Assembly (NCBI RefSeq): GCF_002968575.1
Contig: NZ_PVBM01000004.1
Location: 1-64,000 of the forward strand
Source: Neorhizobium huautlense
Lineage (GTDB): Bacteria; Pseudomonadota; Alphaproteobacteria; Rhizobiales; Rhizobiaceae
Direction of reading: 5' to 3'
Length of the DNA stretch: 64,000 nucleotides
Position numbers and translations under genes: made by a program. Each line of letters opens with the position of its first letter. Within the stretch, counting starts at the first letter, position 1. The notes beneath the pieces are model-generated. The model searched no databases and was not told the origin of the DNA. It saw only the letters and a program-made list of their open reading frames with translations. Positions 54,684 through 63,435 of the stretch are shown here, one piece after another.

Positions 54684-55736
54684 CTACCGTCCGAGCGACC
54701 GGATATTGGCCGCAAGCTCCGCCGCAAGACGCAAGGCGGCCCCTGTTGCCATCACGAGCGGCGGCAGGACCAGCCATTCCAGTGTCCATGCAGCACCCGA
54801 CCGCTCCTGCTCGTGAACCATCGATTGCTGCAGGGCGGAAATCTGCACGGCATTGAACCGGGCAAGCGCAACCAACACTTCGGCAGCCACCGGATTCTGC
54901 TTGTGAGGCATGGCGGAGGAACCGCCTCCGCCGGCAAGCTCGATATCGCCGCCCACCTGAGCAAGCAGCGCCACGTCCTGACCGAACTTTCCAAGCGATC
55001 CGGAAGTCATCGCCAAAATGCCGCCCAGTTCGACCAGACGGTCCCGCTGGCTTTGCCACTGGGCGGCGTTGCCAAGCGAAAGCCTGAAGGCAAGGGCCTG
55101 GCGCACGATCTCAGCCTTGTCGCCCAGTTTTTCCAGCGTGCCTGCCGCCCCGCCAAATTGCACCGCAAGGCCAGTGGTTGAGAAATTCTCCAGCCGCCCG
55201 CGATGGCGCGTCAGCGGCTCCCGCCATGCGCGGATACGATCAGATACGGAGATGGGGATCGCCGCTTGCATGCGGGTGTGACCCATAAGAGACCGAGCGC
55301 CGAAGACCCGATCCATCTCTTCAAAAGCCTTTTCGATCGAAAAAAGTCGATCGTTGAACAGCCCGCAAAGTGGCTTCAGTCTGAGAACCAGCGCAGTGTC
55401 GATAACGTCCTGACTGGTGGCACCGAAATGCACATATTGTGCCGCCTCGCCGCCGACTGCCTGGCGCAGTTGCCGCACGAGCTCGGGAACGACAACGCCG
55501 TCAAGCCCGGTTCCGGCGCGAAGCCTTCCCAAATCCGGCACGAATGTTTGACACGCTGCGCTGATTGTTTGCGACGCGTGTGCGGGAATGACACCCGCGC
55601 TTTCTTCCGCGCCGGCCAGGGCATCTTCGAATGCCAGCATAGCCTTGATTTCGGCCTCGGCCGAAAACAGTCGTCCGGTCTCCTCGTCGCCGACAAGACC
55701 GGACAGGTAGGGGTGCTCGAAAGCCGAAAGGCTCAT
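54684..55736 (-). CDS. pcaB: 3-carboxy-cis,cis-muconate cycloisomerase
   Basis: This 350-residue fumarase/aspartase-family enzyme converts 3-carboxy-cis,cis-muconate to 4-carboxymuconolactone. The signature SSAMPHKQNPVAAE is present, along with YVHFGATSQDVIDTALVLRL and MGHTRMQAAIPISV. The length is normal for rhizobial PcaB. It is the last gene of pcaDCHGB, 24 bases after pcaG. Cytoplasmic. Confidence 0.94.
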   Translation of the reverse strand: MSLSAFEHPYLSGLVGDEETGRLFSAEAEIKAMLAFEDALAGAEESAGVIPAHASQTISAACQTFVPDLGRLRAGTGLDGVVVPELVRQLRQAVGGEAAQYVHFGATSQDVIDTALVLRLKPLCGLFNDRLFSIEKAFEEMDRVFGARSLMGHTRMQAAIPISVSDRIRAWREPLTRHRGRLENFSTTGLAVQFGGAAGTLEKLGDKAEIVRQALAFRLSLGNAAQWQSQRDRLVELGGILAMTSGSLGKFGQDVALLAQVGGDIELAGGGGSSAMPHKQNPVAAEVLVALARFNAVQISALQQSMVHEQERSGAAWTLEWLVLPPLVMATGAALRLAAELAANIRSLGR

Positions 55737-55760
55737 GCCGACTCCTGAATTCTTCGTTTC

Positions 55761-56378
55761 TCAGATATCGAAGAAGATGGTTTCGTTTTCGCCTTGAAGA
55801 TAGATATTGAACGTCACCACCGCCCCGTCACGCTTGCCGATCAGGGTGGGAACGCGAACCCGGTGCTCGATGCGCGACAGGATCGGGTCCGCCGCATTGG
55901 CCTCTTCCTCGTCGGAGAAGTACATGCGGGTGTTGAGGCCGAGATTGATGCCGCGGGCGACAATCCAGAAATTGACATGCGGGGCCATCAGCCGGCCGTC
56001 CCGGAAGGGCACCTTTCCCGGCTTGATCGTCTCGAAGGCGAATTCGCCGGTCGCCATGTCACCGGGCTGGCGAGCCCAGCCGAAGAAGTTCGGATCTCCC
56101 TTGCCGCGGGTTTCCGAGGGGCTGTTGTAGAAGCCGTCCGCGTCCGCCTGCCAGATCTCGATCAGCGCGTCCTTGAGCGGCGTGCCTACGCCGTCATAGA
56201 CGAAACCGCGAATGGTGATGCGCTCGCCGCGGGTCTTGTCGTTGACCAGCGAACCGGAGCCCAGATCCTCGGGATAAACGCCGGTGATGCCTGAAAAATT
56301 CGGCGTGCAGCCGATGTGGACATAGGGCCCCGCTGTCTGGGAGGCCGATTCCTTGAAGTAAGTGAGCGGCTGAACCAT
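55761..56378 (-). CDS. pcaG: Protocatechuate 3,4-dioxygenase alpha subunit
   Basis: This 205-residue subunit joins PcaH in the ring-opening intradiol dioxygenase. Family motifs: GPYVHIGCTPNFSGITG, RITIRGFVYDGVGTPLKDAL, IEIWQADADGFYN, and the carboxy-terminal APHVNFWIVARGINLGLNTR. The alpha subunit lacks the iron ligands, which the beta subunit supplies. It starts three bases after the pcaH stop. Confidence 0.95.
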   Translation of the reverse strand: MVQPLTYFKESASQTAGPYVHIGCTPNFSGITGVYPEDLGSGSLVNDKTRGERITIRGFVYDGVGTPLKDALIEIWQADADGFYNSPSETRGKGDPNFFGWARQPGDMATGEFAFETIKPGKVPFRDGRLMAPHVNFWIVARGINLGLNTRMYFSDEEEANAADPILSRIEHRVRVPTLIGKRDGAVVTFNIYLQGENETIFFDI

Positions 56379-56381
56379 GGA

Positions 56382-57122
56382 TCAGTTACCTTCCTTGCGG
56401 TTCTCGAAAAATGTCGAGCGGCGGCCGCGCAAGATGATGTCGAATTTATAGGCCCGCATGTCGTGCGGGATGGTGTTTTGCATGTCGAGAGCGGCAATCA
56501 GGCCCTTGATGGCGTTCTCGTCCGGAATGGTTTTGACGATGGGACAGATCCAGACCATGGGATCGCCTTCGAAATACATCTGGGTGATCAGGCGCTGGGC
56601 GAAGCCATGACCGAAGACCGAGAAGTGGATATGCGCCGGGCGCCAATCGTTGACGCCGTTCGGCCACGGATAGGGGCCGGGCTTGATGGTCTTGAAGAAA
56701 TAACCGCCGTTCTCGTCGGTGATGGCGCGGCCGAAGCCCCCGAAATTCGGGTCGAGGGGCGCAAGATAAGTTTCCTTCTTATGGCGGTAGCGGCCACCGG
56801 CATTGGCCTGCCAGAACTCCACCAGCGCTCCCGGGATACCGACGCCGCGCTCGTCCAGCACGCGGCCGTGGACGAGGATGCGTTCGCCGATCGCCATCTC
56901 GCCCGGCTTGGCATAGTTGACGATCAGGTCGTTGTCGAATTCGCCGAGAATATTATGGCCGAAAACCGGACCAGTGATCTCGCTCTTGGTGCCTTCAAGC
57001 GAAATCAGCGCGCGCTGCGGCGAGCGGAGCACCGAAGTCTTGTAACCGGGCGTGAATGCCGGCGGGTGCCAGGCCCTGTCGCGAGCAAAGAAGGGTGTGG
57101 TTTCGGGTGGCATATTTTTCAT
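56382..57122 (-). CDS. pcaH: Protocatechuate 3,4-dioxygenase beta subunit
   Basis: This 246-residue subunit holds the Fe(III) site. Ligands are in AGGRYRHKK (Tyr), PGPYPWPN (Tyr) and [11 protein letters not shown] (two His). It cleaves protocatechuate to 3-carboxy-cis,cis-muconate. The ATG at 57122 has GGAGG four bases upstream and overlaps the pcaC stop; another ATG at 57113 is possible. Confidence 0.95.
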   Translation of the reverse strand: MKNMPPETTPFFARDRAWHPPAFTPGYKTSVLRSPQRALISLEGTKSEITGPVFGHNILGEFDNDLIVNYAKPGEMAIGERILVHGRVLDERGVGIPGALVEFWQANAGGRYRHKKETYLAPLDPNFGGFGRAITDENGGYFFKTIKPGPYPWPNGVNDWRPAHIHFSVFGHGFAQRLITQMYFEGDPMVWICPIVKTIPDENAIKGLIAALDMQNTIPHDMRAYKFDIILRGRRSTFFENRKEGN

Positions 57123-57535
57123 CTTACCTCCTCCGCGGCCTTTTCCGCGTCCATTTCGGCGTAGGTCGCCTTGGCCACCTTGAACGCATGATTGGCGGCC
57201 GGAACCCCGGCGTAGATTGCCACATGCATCAAGGCCTCGCAGATATCGTCTCTCGTCGCACCGGTATTGGCGGTGGCACGAATATGCATCGCGACCTCTT
57301 CATAATGGCCAAGCGCGGCAAGCAACGCGATCGTCACCATGGAACGTTCGCGCCTGGTCCAGTTCGGGCGGGACCAGAGCGTACCCCAGGCGCTTTCGGT
57401 TATGAGTTGCTGGAACGGCTGATCGAACGGCGTCTGGTTCGCCTGTGCACGGTCCACATGGGCGTCGCCGAGCACCGAACGGCGAACCTTAAGACCATCG
57501 GCATAGCGGTCGGATGGCGCTTGAGCTTCGGCCAT
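57119..57535 (-). CDS. pcaC: 4-carboxymuconolactone decarboxylase
   Basis: This 138-residue enzyme decarboxylates 4-carboxymuconolactone to beta-ketoadipate enol-lactone. The AhpD-like core contains [38 protein letters not shown] and [19 protein letters not shown] used the ATG at 57535, giving [19 protein letters not shown]. It starts two bases after the pcaD stop and overlaps the pcaH start. Confidence 0.95.
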   Translation of the reverse strand: MAEAQAPSDRYADGLKVRRSVLGDAHVDRAQANQTPFDQPFQQLITESAWGTLWSRPNWTRRERSMVTIALLAALGHYEEVAMHIRATANTGATRDDICEALMHVAIYAGVPAANHAFKVAKATYAEMDAEKAAEEVR

Positions 57536-57537
57536 GT

Positions 57538-58335
57538 CTATTCCTCTTCCAATTCTTCGATGAAGCCACGGATTAGGGCGGCGTAAGCGGCTGGGGCCTC
57601 CACGCACGGGATATGCGCCGCGCCTTCGATGACCTCGTAACGCGAGCCGGGTATGAGATCGGAAAGAGATTTCACCACGTCAGGCGGCGTGGAACCATCC
57701 TCGCGGCCAACGATGCAGAGCGTCGGCGCGGCGATTTCCTTTGCCGCAGCAGTGAAGTCGGCATCGCGAATTGCCGCGCAGGTACCGCTGTAGCCGCTCA
57801 CGGGCTGACGCACGAGCATATTGCAATATGCCTGGTAAGCTGCGTTTTCCGGCCTGCGGAAGCCTTCGGTAAACCATCGCTGCATGATGGCCTCCAGGAT
57901 GCTGCCGATTCCCTTTTCTTCCACCGCCGCAATGCGCGCCGCCCACATCTCGTTCGTGCCGATCTTGTGGGCCGTGTTGGAAAGCACAAGCGCCTTTACC
58001 AAATCCGGCCGGCTCTCATACAAACCCTGAGCAATCAACCCGCCGACGGACAAGCCGCAGACGATGACGCGAGACAGCGCAAGGTGATCCAGCAGGCCGG
58101 CGAGATCGGAAGCGTGATCCTCGATTGAGTAGGGAGGGTTTCCCAGGCCCGACAAGCCGTGGCCACGCATGTCGTAAGTCAGGATTGTGTAATCCTCGGC
58201 AAGCTTCGGGAGTACCTGATGCCATATGCGGCTATCGGTCCCCAGCGAATTGATGAAGACGATGGTGGGCCGGCCGTCATCCGCGCGGCGGATGTCGTAA
58301 TGGATCACGATATCGTTAATGTGCACAAACTGCAT
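57538..58335 (-). CDS. pcaD: 3-oxoadipate enol-lactone hydrolase
   Basis: This 265-residue alpha/beta hydrolase converts the enol-lactone to beta-ketoadipate. The nucleophile serine is in VIVCGLSVGGLIAQGLY, the acidic residue near VGREDGSTPPDVV and the histidine in IEGAAHIPCVEAP. GAGGAGG lies upstream of the ATG at 58335. First gene of the pca operon, divergent from pcaQ. Confidence 0.94.
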   Translation of the reverse strand: MQFVHINDIVIHYDIRRADDGRPTIVFINSLGTDSRIWHQVLPKLAEDYTILTYDMRGHGLSGLGNPPYSIEDHASDLAGLLDHLALSRVIVCGLSVGGLIAQGLYESRPDLVKALVLSNTAHKIGTNEMWAARIAAVEEKGIGSILEAIMQRWFTEGFRRPENAAYQAYCNMLVRQPVSGYSGTCAAIRDADFTAAAKEIAAPTLCIVGREDGSTPPDVVKSLSDLIPGSRYEVIEGAAHIPCVEAPAAYAALIRGFIEELEEE

Positions 58336-58423
58336 CCGCGCCTCCTCTCGCATTGGTAGATTGCACTAGTTTCTGGTTAGGTAAAATGATATTTTCAGCA
58401 TGTTCTCCTAACCCCAAGGTTAT
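58336..58423. promoter_or_regulatory. pcaD / pcaQ intergenic region with PcaQ box
   Basis: TAACC-CCAA-GGTTA lies at 58409-58422, matching the known PcaQ consensus ATAACC-N4-GGTTAA of Sinorhizobium meliloti. The box abuts the pcaQ start, so PcaQ would both activate pcaDCHGB and affect its own expression. It overlaps the AAGG that would serve as pcaQ's ribosome site. Confidence 0.8.
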
Positions 58424-59356
58424 TTGATCTTGATCAATTCTCGAGTCAAGTTTCGACACTTGCATACATTTGTCGAAGTCGCGCGTCAGAAAAGCGTCGT
58501 AAGAGCTGCCGAAATACTCCACGTGAGTCAGCCGGCTGTCACAAAGACCATCCGCGAACTGGAAGATGCCCTGGGCGTTTCGGTATTCGAGCGCGAAGGG
58601 AGGGGCATCCGCATTACCCGCTACGGGGAAGTGTTCCTGCGCCATGCCGGCGCCGCGCTGACGGCGCTGCGGCAAGGCATAGACTCCGTATCGCAGGAGC
58701 TCTTCGATTCCGCTCCTCCCGTGAGGATCGGCGCTCTGCCGACCGTATCGACCCGGATCATGCCGCGCGCCATGGGGTTGTTTCTGGCCGAGAAGACCGG
58801 GAGCCGCGTCAAGATCGTAACCGGGGATAATGCGGTGTTGATGGAGCAGCTCAGGGTCGGCGATCTTGACCTCGTCGTCGGCCGCCTGGCCTCCCCGGAG
58901 AAGATGGCCGGCCTTTCCTTCGAACACCTTTATTCCGAACAGGTGGTCTTTGCGGTCCGGTGCGGCCACCCGCTGCTGGAAAGCAAGCAGTCGGTTTTCG
59001 AGGGGTTATCCGACTATCCGGTGCTGATGCCCTCGCGCGGCTCGATCATCCGGCCGTCGGTGGAGCAATTCCTTATCGCCAACGGCGTCGCAACTCTGCC
59101 GACCCAGGTGGAGACGGTTTCGGATGCCTTTGGACGCGCTTTCGTCAAATCGAGCGATGCGATATGGATCATTTCGGCCGGTGTCGTTGCAGCAGAGATT
59201 GCGGACGGCAATTTGGCAGCGCTGCCAATCGACACCACCGAGACCCGGGGGCCCGTAGGCCTGACCATGCGGGTCGACGCAGAAACCTCAACCCCGCTTG
59301 CCATTCTAATGCAGACCATTCGGCAATCCGCTGCCGAGATCATGCCTGCCCGGTAA
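58424..59356 (+). CDS. pcaQ: LysR-family regulator of protocatechuate catabolism
   Basis: This 310-residue LysR protein has an HTH (residues about 8-65: RVKFRHLHTFVEVARQKSVVRA, VSQPAVTKTIRELEDALG) typical of PcaQ/CbbR types. It sits divergent from pcaD with a PcaQ box between. The start is TTG: either 58424 or 58430; the latter gives MINSRVKFRHLH, more like other PcaQ proteins. PcaQ activates the pca operon with protocatechuate-pathway intermediates. Confidence 0.92.
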   Translation: MILINSRVKFRHLHTFVEVARQKSVVRAAEILHVSQPAVTKTIRELEDALGVSVFEREGRGIRITRYGEVFLRHAGAALTALRQGIDSVSQELFDSAPPVRIGALPTVSTRIMPRAMGLFLAEKTGSRVKIVTGDNAVLMEQLRVGDLDLVVGRLASPEKMAGLSFEHLYSEQVVFAVRCGHPLLESKQSVFEGLSDYPVLMPSRGSIIRPSVEQFLIANGVATLPTQVETVSDAFGRAFVKSSDAIWIISAGVVAAEIADGNLAALPIDTTETRGPVGLTMRVDAETSTPLAILMQTIRQSAAEIMPAR

Positions 59357-59689
59357 TCAGCTAGCCCGCAACTCCGGAAACTTGTTGCGCAGCTCCTCCA
59401 TTGAACCGACCACGGCGTCATCGGCGCGCAGTGTCACCGATATGTTGTCGGCAACGTTCAATGTCTCTTCGAAATGCACCGGAATCCGGTTTCCATCCTG
59501 CCGCACCAGGGTTGCCTCCTTGCGGAACCCGTTTTTCAGCAGCCAATCGCGGGGCGCCGTGAGGCTGACGGCGACGTGAAAGGCTCCATCGTCCTCCTTG
59601 CGAGCCTTGAGCTTATAGGTGACGGCCGATCGACTGCCGCCGATGTCGATTTGCCCCGGATAGCCCGCTTCCTTGATATGTTCGGTCAT
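59357..59689 (-). CDS. Small conserved-looking protein, function unknown
   Basis: This 110-residue protein is soluble, with beta-strand-rich sequence (YKLKARKEDDGAFHVAVSLT, IPVHFEETLNVADNISVTLR). GGAGTGAC precedes the ATG. It directly abuts the pcaQ stop, converging with it. I do not recognise a family. No membrane segment or signal peptide. Confidence 0.65.
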   Translation of the reverse strand: MTEHIKEAGYPGQIDIGGSRSAVTYKLKARKEDDGAFHVAVSLTAPRDWLLKNGFRKEATLVRQDGNRIPVHFEETLNVADNISVTLRADDAVVGSMEELRNKFPELRAS

Positions 59690-59834
59690 TTGTCACTCCT
59701 TCCATGCGGCGAATCTCAAGGACAACCGAGTGCCGCTCGGTTTGTTCCCGCGCTACGCGGTAGCGGGCGATCAAGCCCGGTTGACGGTCGTCAGCCGCCG
59801 TGATCGAAAGATGCCGGACTTCGAGGAGTGAGAA
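59690..59834. promoter_or_regulatory. Divergent promoter gap with two hairpins
   Basis: The gap lies between the divergent starts of the unknown gene and the glycerate kinase. AACCGAG-N5-CTCGGTT is near 59723-59741, and a second hairpin with CCCGC/GCGGG arms lies around 59747-59769. They could be operators or transcript structures; no promoter was placed. Confidence 0.35.
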
Positions 59835-61091
59835 ATGGAAGACAGGAACTTTCTGGCGGCGCTGTTCCACGCCGCCGTCAATGCCGCCGATCCGCTGACC
59901 GGCATCAGGAACCATCTTCCCTCCCCGCCAAATGGCGGACGCACGGTCGTAATCGGCGCAGGCAAGGGAGCCGCGCAGATGGCGGCAGCCCTTGAAAGCG
60001 TCTGGCAGGGGCCACTCTCGGGCCTGGTCGTGACCCGCTATGGCTACGGCTGCCGCACAAATTCGATCGAGATCCTGGAAGCCTCCCATCCGGTGCCTGA
60101 CGCCGCCGGGCTTGCCGGTGCAAAACGCCTGGTGCAGGCAATCAGCGATCTCAACGAGCGGGATCTTGTCATTGCGCTGATCTGCGGCGGGGGCTCGGCT
60201 CTCTTGCCCGCCCCGCCTGAGGGTCTGACGCTTGACGACGAGATCGCGCTTAATGAGGTCTTGCTTGCCTCCGGTGCGCCGATCTCGGCGATGAACGTGG
60301 TTCGCAAGCATCTTTCGACCATCAAAGGCGGACGTTTGGCCGCCGCCACCAAGGCGCGCGTCGTCAGTCTTATCGTTTCGGACATTCCAGGGGACAATCC
60401 GGCATTCGTTGCCTCCGGCCCGACCATACCCGACGACACGACCAGGCATGACGCTCTCGCCATCATCGAACAGTACAAGCTGGATTTGCCCGATGCGATG
60501 CTTGCGCATTTAAATTCCTCTGCGGCCGACGCGCCAACACCCGACGATCCCGTCTTCTCCCGCCACGAGCATTTCGTCATCGCCTCCGCCGGCGTCTCGC
60601 TCGAAGCCGCAGCGGAAGTAGCCCGCGCAAATGGAGTTACCCCCCATATCCTCTCCGACTCCATTGAAGGTGAAGCCAGGGATGTGGCGCTGGTTCACGC
60701 GGCCCTGGCCCGCGAGGTGGCCTTGCGCGACAGACCCTTCTCAAAGCCGGCCGTCCTGTTATCGGGCGGCGAGACGACCGTGACGTTGCGTGCAAAAGGC
60801 GGCCGAGGCGGACGCAACGGTGAGTTCGCGCTGGCTCTTGGGCTCGCAATCGATGGTCACGGGATCACGGCGCTTGCAGCGGATACGGACGGCATTGACG
60901 GTTCGGAAAACAATGCCGGCGCCTTTGCCGATGGCACCACGGCAAGACGACTTCGCTCAGCCGGCCTGGACGCCAGGAAGCTTCTCGACGCCAATGACAG
61001 CTTTACCGGCTTCTCGGCGATCGGAGACGTCTTTCAGACGGGGCCGACCGGCACGAATGTCAATGACTTCCGAGCCATCCTGATAAGGTAG
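59835..61091 (+). CDS. Glycerate 2-kinase, type II (MOFRL family)
   Basis: This 418-residue kinase phosphorylates glycerate, probably to 2-phosphoglycerate. The N-terminal DUF4147-type domain ([54 protein letters not shown]) and the C-terminal MOFRL motif ([15 protein letters not shown]) are both present. It resembles TtuD/GckA of alphaproteobacteria. GGAGTGAG precedes the ATG. Hydroxypyruvate reductase annotations of this family are historical. It would pair with tartronate semialdehyde pathways elsewhere. Confidence 0.9.
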   Translation: MEDRNFLAALFHAAVNAADPLTGIRNHLPSPPNGGRTVVIGAGKGAAQMAAALESVWQGPLSGLVVTRYGYGCRTNSIEILEASHPVPDAAGLAGAKRLVQAISDLNERDLVIALICGGGSALLPAPPEGLTLDDEIALNEVLLASGAPISAMNVVRKHLSTIKGGRLAAATKARVVSLIVSDIPGDNPAFVASGPTIPDDTTRHDALAIIEQYKLDLPDAMLAHLNSSAADAPTPDDPVFSRHEHFVIASAGVSLEAAAEVARANGVTPHILSDSIEGEARDVALVHAALAREVALRDRPFSKPAVLLSGGETTVTLRAKGGRGGRNGEFALALGLAIDGHGITALAADTDGIDGSENNAGAFADGTTARRLRSAGLDARKLLDANDSFTGFSAIGDVFQTGPTGTNVNDFRAILIR

Positions 61092-61135
61092 AACAACCCG
61101 GCTAAGTCCTTGCCGAAGTTCAAGCAGGAACGGAA

Positions 61136-62041
61136 CTACTGCAACTGCGGCTTGTGCAGGAAATCATTGCGGTCGGCGGATCGCACCCTCAACCATGCTT
61201 CGCGCCCATCGCGCAGGATGCGCATGGGGATCTCCGATCCCGGCGGACCCGTCTTCCAGAGCTTGCGGTAAAAATCGGCAAGCCCGTCGATCTCGTCGTC
61301 GCGAATTTCGGAAATCACATCGCCACGGCGAAGCCCTGCCTGCGCGGCCGGACCGTTTTCGGTGACGCTCATTACCACGACCTCGCCATTGTTTTCGGCC
61401 GAATAGGCCCCGAGCCATGGGCGAGGCAAACGATTGAACTCGCCGCGGTTGAGAAGATCGTCTAGGATCGGCTTCAACAGGTTGATCGGCACGGCCATGT
61501 TGATATCGGCGATTTCTCCGCCTCGGCTCATCTGCAGTCTGAGCGAACCGATTCCGATCAGCTTACCTTCCGCGTCGATCAATGCTGCTCCGCCCCAGGA
61601 CGGATGCGCCGGCGCGATGAAGATTGCCTCCTCCAGAAGATATTCCCAATAACCTGCAAACTCCTGCTTGGCGACGATGTTGCCGCGTATGTAGTGGCCT
61701 TCGCCATCCGCAAGCACAATCGGGTCGCCAAGAAAGGCGCCATCGGAATCGCCGATCGGCAGAGCCGGCAAATCGAGCGGGGCAAGCGCCTGGACCAGGC
61801 CGAAACCGCTTTCCTGATCGTAAGCCAGCGCATGTGCGGGCACGACCTTACCGTCATGCCTAGTCAGCCACACTTCCTCAGCTTCGGTGATCAGATAACC
61901 GATCGTCAGCACCAACCCGTTCTCGCGAATGACGACTCCGCTTCCTTCCCGGCGGGTGCCGAGCGTATTGGCCGTAAAGGCATTCTCGGGAATTGATGCT
62001 CGTACGGCCACGACGGACCGCAAAATCTTCTCCGTATCCAT
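61136..62041 (-). CDS. HtrA-like protein with PDZ domain, catalytic triad absent
   Basis: This 301-residue protein aligns with the trypsin-like HtrA core: GSGVVIRENGLVLT at 33-46 and WGGAALIDAEGKLIGIG at 149-165. The triad positions are changed: the histidine position (TNNHVV in HtrA) reads TIGYLI, so Tyr49; the aspartate region reads DQESGFGLV, with Gly79; the serine (GNSGGP) reads PSWGGA, with Trp149. A PDZ domain covers about 205-290 (VTENGPAAQAGLRRGDVISE). No signal peptide. Likely a binding or scaffold pseudo-protease; alignment is by eye. Confidence 0.8.
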   Translation of the reverse strand: MDTEKILRSVVAVRASIPENAFTANTLGTRREGSGVVIRENGLVLTIGYLITEAEEVWLTRHDGKVVPAHALAYDQESGFGLVQALAPLDLPALPIGDSDGAFLGDPIVLADGEGHYIRGNIVAKQEFAGYWEYLLEEAIFIAPAHPSWGGAALIDAEGKLIGIGSLRLQMSRGGEIADINMAVPINLLKPILDDLLNRGEFNRLPRPWLGAYSAENNGEVVVMSVTENGPAAQAGLRRGDVISEIRDDEIDGLADFYRKLWKTGPPGSEIPMRILRDGREAWLRVRSADRNDFLHKPQLQ

Positions 62042-62261
62042 GATGCAAATCCTGATGAGGCGCTTACTGGCTCAAAACCCCGCAAGTTCTGCAGGATCAA
62101 GCCGTATCTTGCTATTAAGGTATGAATATGAAGGGCCTGCGGCAAGGGGGTCTATCGAAGCGGCAAGACTAAACGCCTGGCTCCGAGTGCGACATGGGTT
62201 CGAGGTTATGGGTCTGGCCTATCTATGCGGTTTCCGCAGTGCTGTAATACAACCTAGAACG

Positions 62262-62295
62262 GACACAGCTCCTCGCTCGGGAAGAGCTGTGTCCA
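62262..62295. terminator. Strong hairpin after the DUF992 gene
   Basis: GGACACAGCTC (62262-62272) and GAGCTGTGTCC (62285-62295) form a perfect 11-base stem with a 12-base loop. The DUF992 gene ends eight bases to the right on the minus strand. The sequence after the stem on that strand is only moderately T-rich, so efficiency is uncertain. Confidence 0.6.
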
Positions 62296-62302
62296 GAGAC
62301 AA

Positions 62303-62836
62303 TCAGCTCGCCGGAGTCAGTGTTACGGACGTTCCAGTTGCGGCGAGGTTGAGGCCGAGCTGGCCGGTGACGCTCACTGTCTGCAGATGGATGGAACCGG
62401 AGGTCCCGCCGACGAGCAGGTTGGCGCCGACGCCTGCGCCGACAGTCGCTTCGGCCGTGGCTCCCTGATAGAGGCCGCCCAGCGACCCGTGGTGATATCC
62501 GGCAGTCGGGGCGAAGACGGCCCAGATCAGGCGCGAACGGGTGGTAAAGCCGACATCGATGCCCATCTTCCGGACAACACCTGTATAGTGGTCGATCGGC
62601 TCGCTGCCGATTGCCGACGTAAAGGCGCAGTCCGCTTCCTTGGCGGAACCAAGAACGTAACCGACACCGCCGCCAATCGTGCAATCGAGATAACCGATGC
62701 GCACGCCGCCGCGCTGATCCGGTTCCTCATAGGTCGGAACCGGGTCACGGCGGGAAATCACGTCGGCCCCAACGGCGGCTCCCGCGCTTGTAATCACTGG
62801 CAAGGCGGCAATCGCCACCACAACAAATTTCTTCAT
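62303..62836 (-). CDS. DUF992-family secreted protein
   Basis: This 177-residue protein has a Sec signal (MKKFVVVAIAALPVITSAGA) and the DUF992 pattern: VRIGYLDCTIGGGVGYVLGS, ADCAFTSAIG, YTGVVRKMGIDVGFTTRSRL, IWAVFAPT. The family is common in rhizobia and has no known function. AAGGAG lies upstream of the ATG. Two cysteines are spaced as in the family. Confidence 0.88.
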   Translation of the reverse strand: MKKFVVVAIAALPVITSAGAAVGADVISRRDPVPTYEEPDQRGGVRIGYLDCTIGGGVGYVLGSAKEADCAFTSAIGSEPIDHYTGVVRKMGIDVGFTTRSRLIWAVFAPTAGYHHGSLGGLYQGATAEATVGAGVGANLLVGGTSGSIHLQTVSVTGQLGLNLAATGTSVTLTPAS

Positions 62837-63015
62837 CCCTGTACTCCTTATATTATCGTCGCCGCTCTTATGCCCAAGCTTCGAGCGAGCCGGCGAAGCA
62901 GCGTTGGCTAACGCATGTGGCGGAAGAATGATCCCGGTGTGGCGGCGCACAATTTGTCACGAATTCGGCGTCAACGTGATGACGCAGCGGGTTCAATCGC
63001 GCGCTATTCCCGATC

Positions 63016-63426
63016 TTAGGGGTCCGTATATCCCAGAGCCCTAATCCTGATCTCGCGCTCACCCGGATCCTGAAGGAACAGGATTGCTCCTGAGGCTTTC
63101 GATTCCGCCGGGACGTAGTCGAAGGTGATATCGGCCTCTTCGACTGCCTGCCCCCCATCGATCACCTCGCCCCGCACGACGACGGCCGCCGCCGTCTGGT
63201 TGGCCCTGTTGAAGATCTCGAACTCCACTCGATGTCCACCCTCGACTGCCGCGCGGCCGGTAATGGTGACCGCAAATTCAGGGGGCAGATCCTCTTCCAT
63301 CAACGCCTCAAGGCCGATCCAGCCAATCATGGCGATAACCAGCAGCGCCGAAACCGTGCCGGTGACCCATTCTATCCAGTGGGGGTCTCCGGTTTCTCGA
63401 TGTGGTCGCGTGGATATCGTGGTCAT
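63016..63426 (-). CDS. TIGR02588-family membrane-anchored protein
   Basis: This 136-residue protein has one N-terminal membrane helix (VTGTVSALLVIAMIGWIGLE, about 20-40) and a predicted extracytoplasmic beta-rich domain (FAVTITGRAAVEGGHRVEFE). It matches the TIGR02588 pattern, a family known to occur as the partner of TIGR02587 membrane proteins in rhizobia and cyanobacteria. Function unknown. It follows the TIGR02587-like gene by nine bases. Confidence 0.8.
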   Translation of the reverse strand: MTTISTRPHRETGDPHWIEWVTGTVSALLVIAMIGWIGLEALMEEDLPPEFAVTITGRAAVEGGHRVEFEIFNRANQTAAAVVVRGEVIDGGQAVEEADITFDYVPAESKASGAILFLQDPGEREIRIRALGYTDP

Positions 63427-63435
63427 GGCTGCTCG

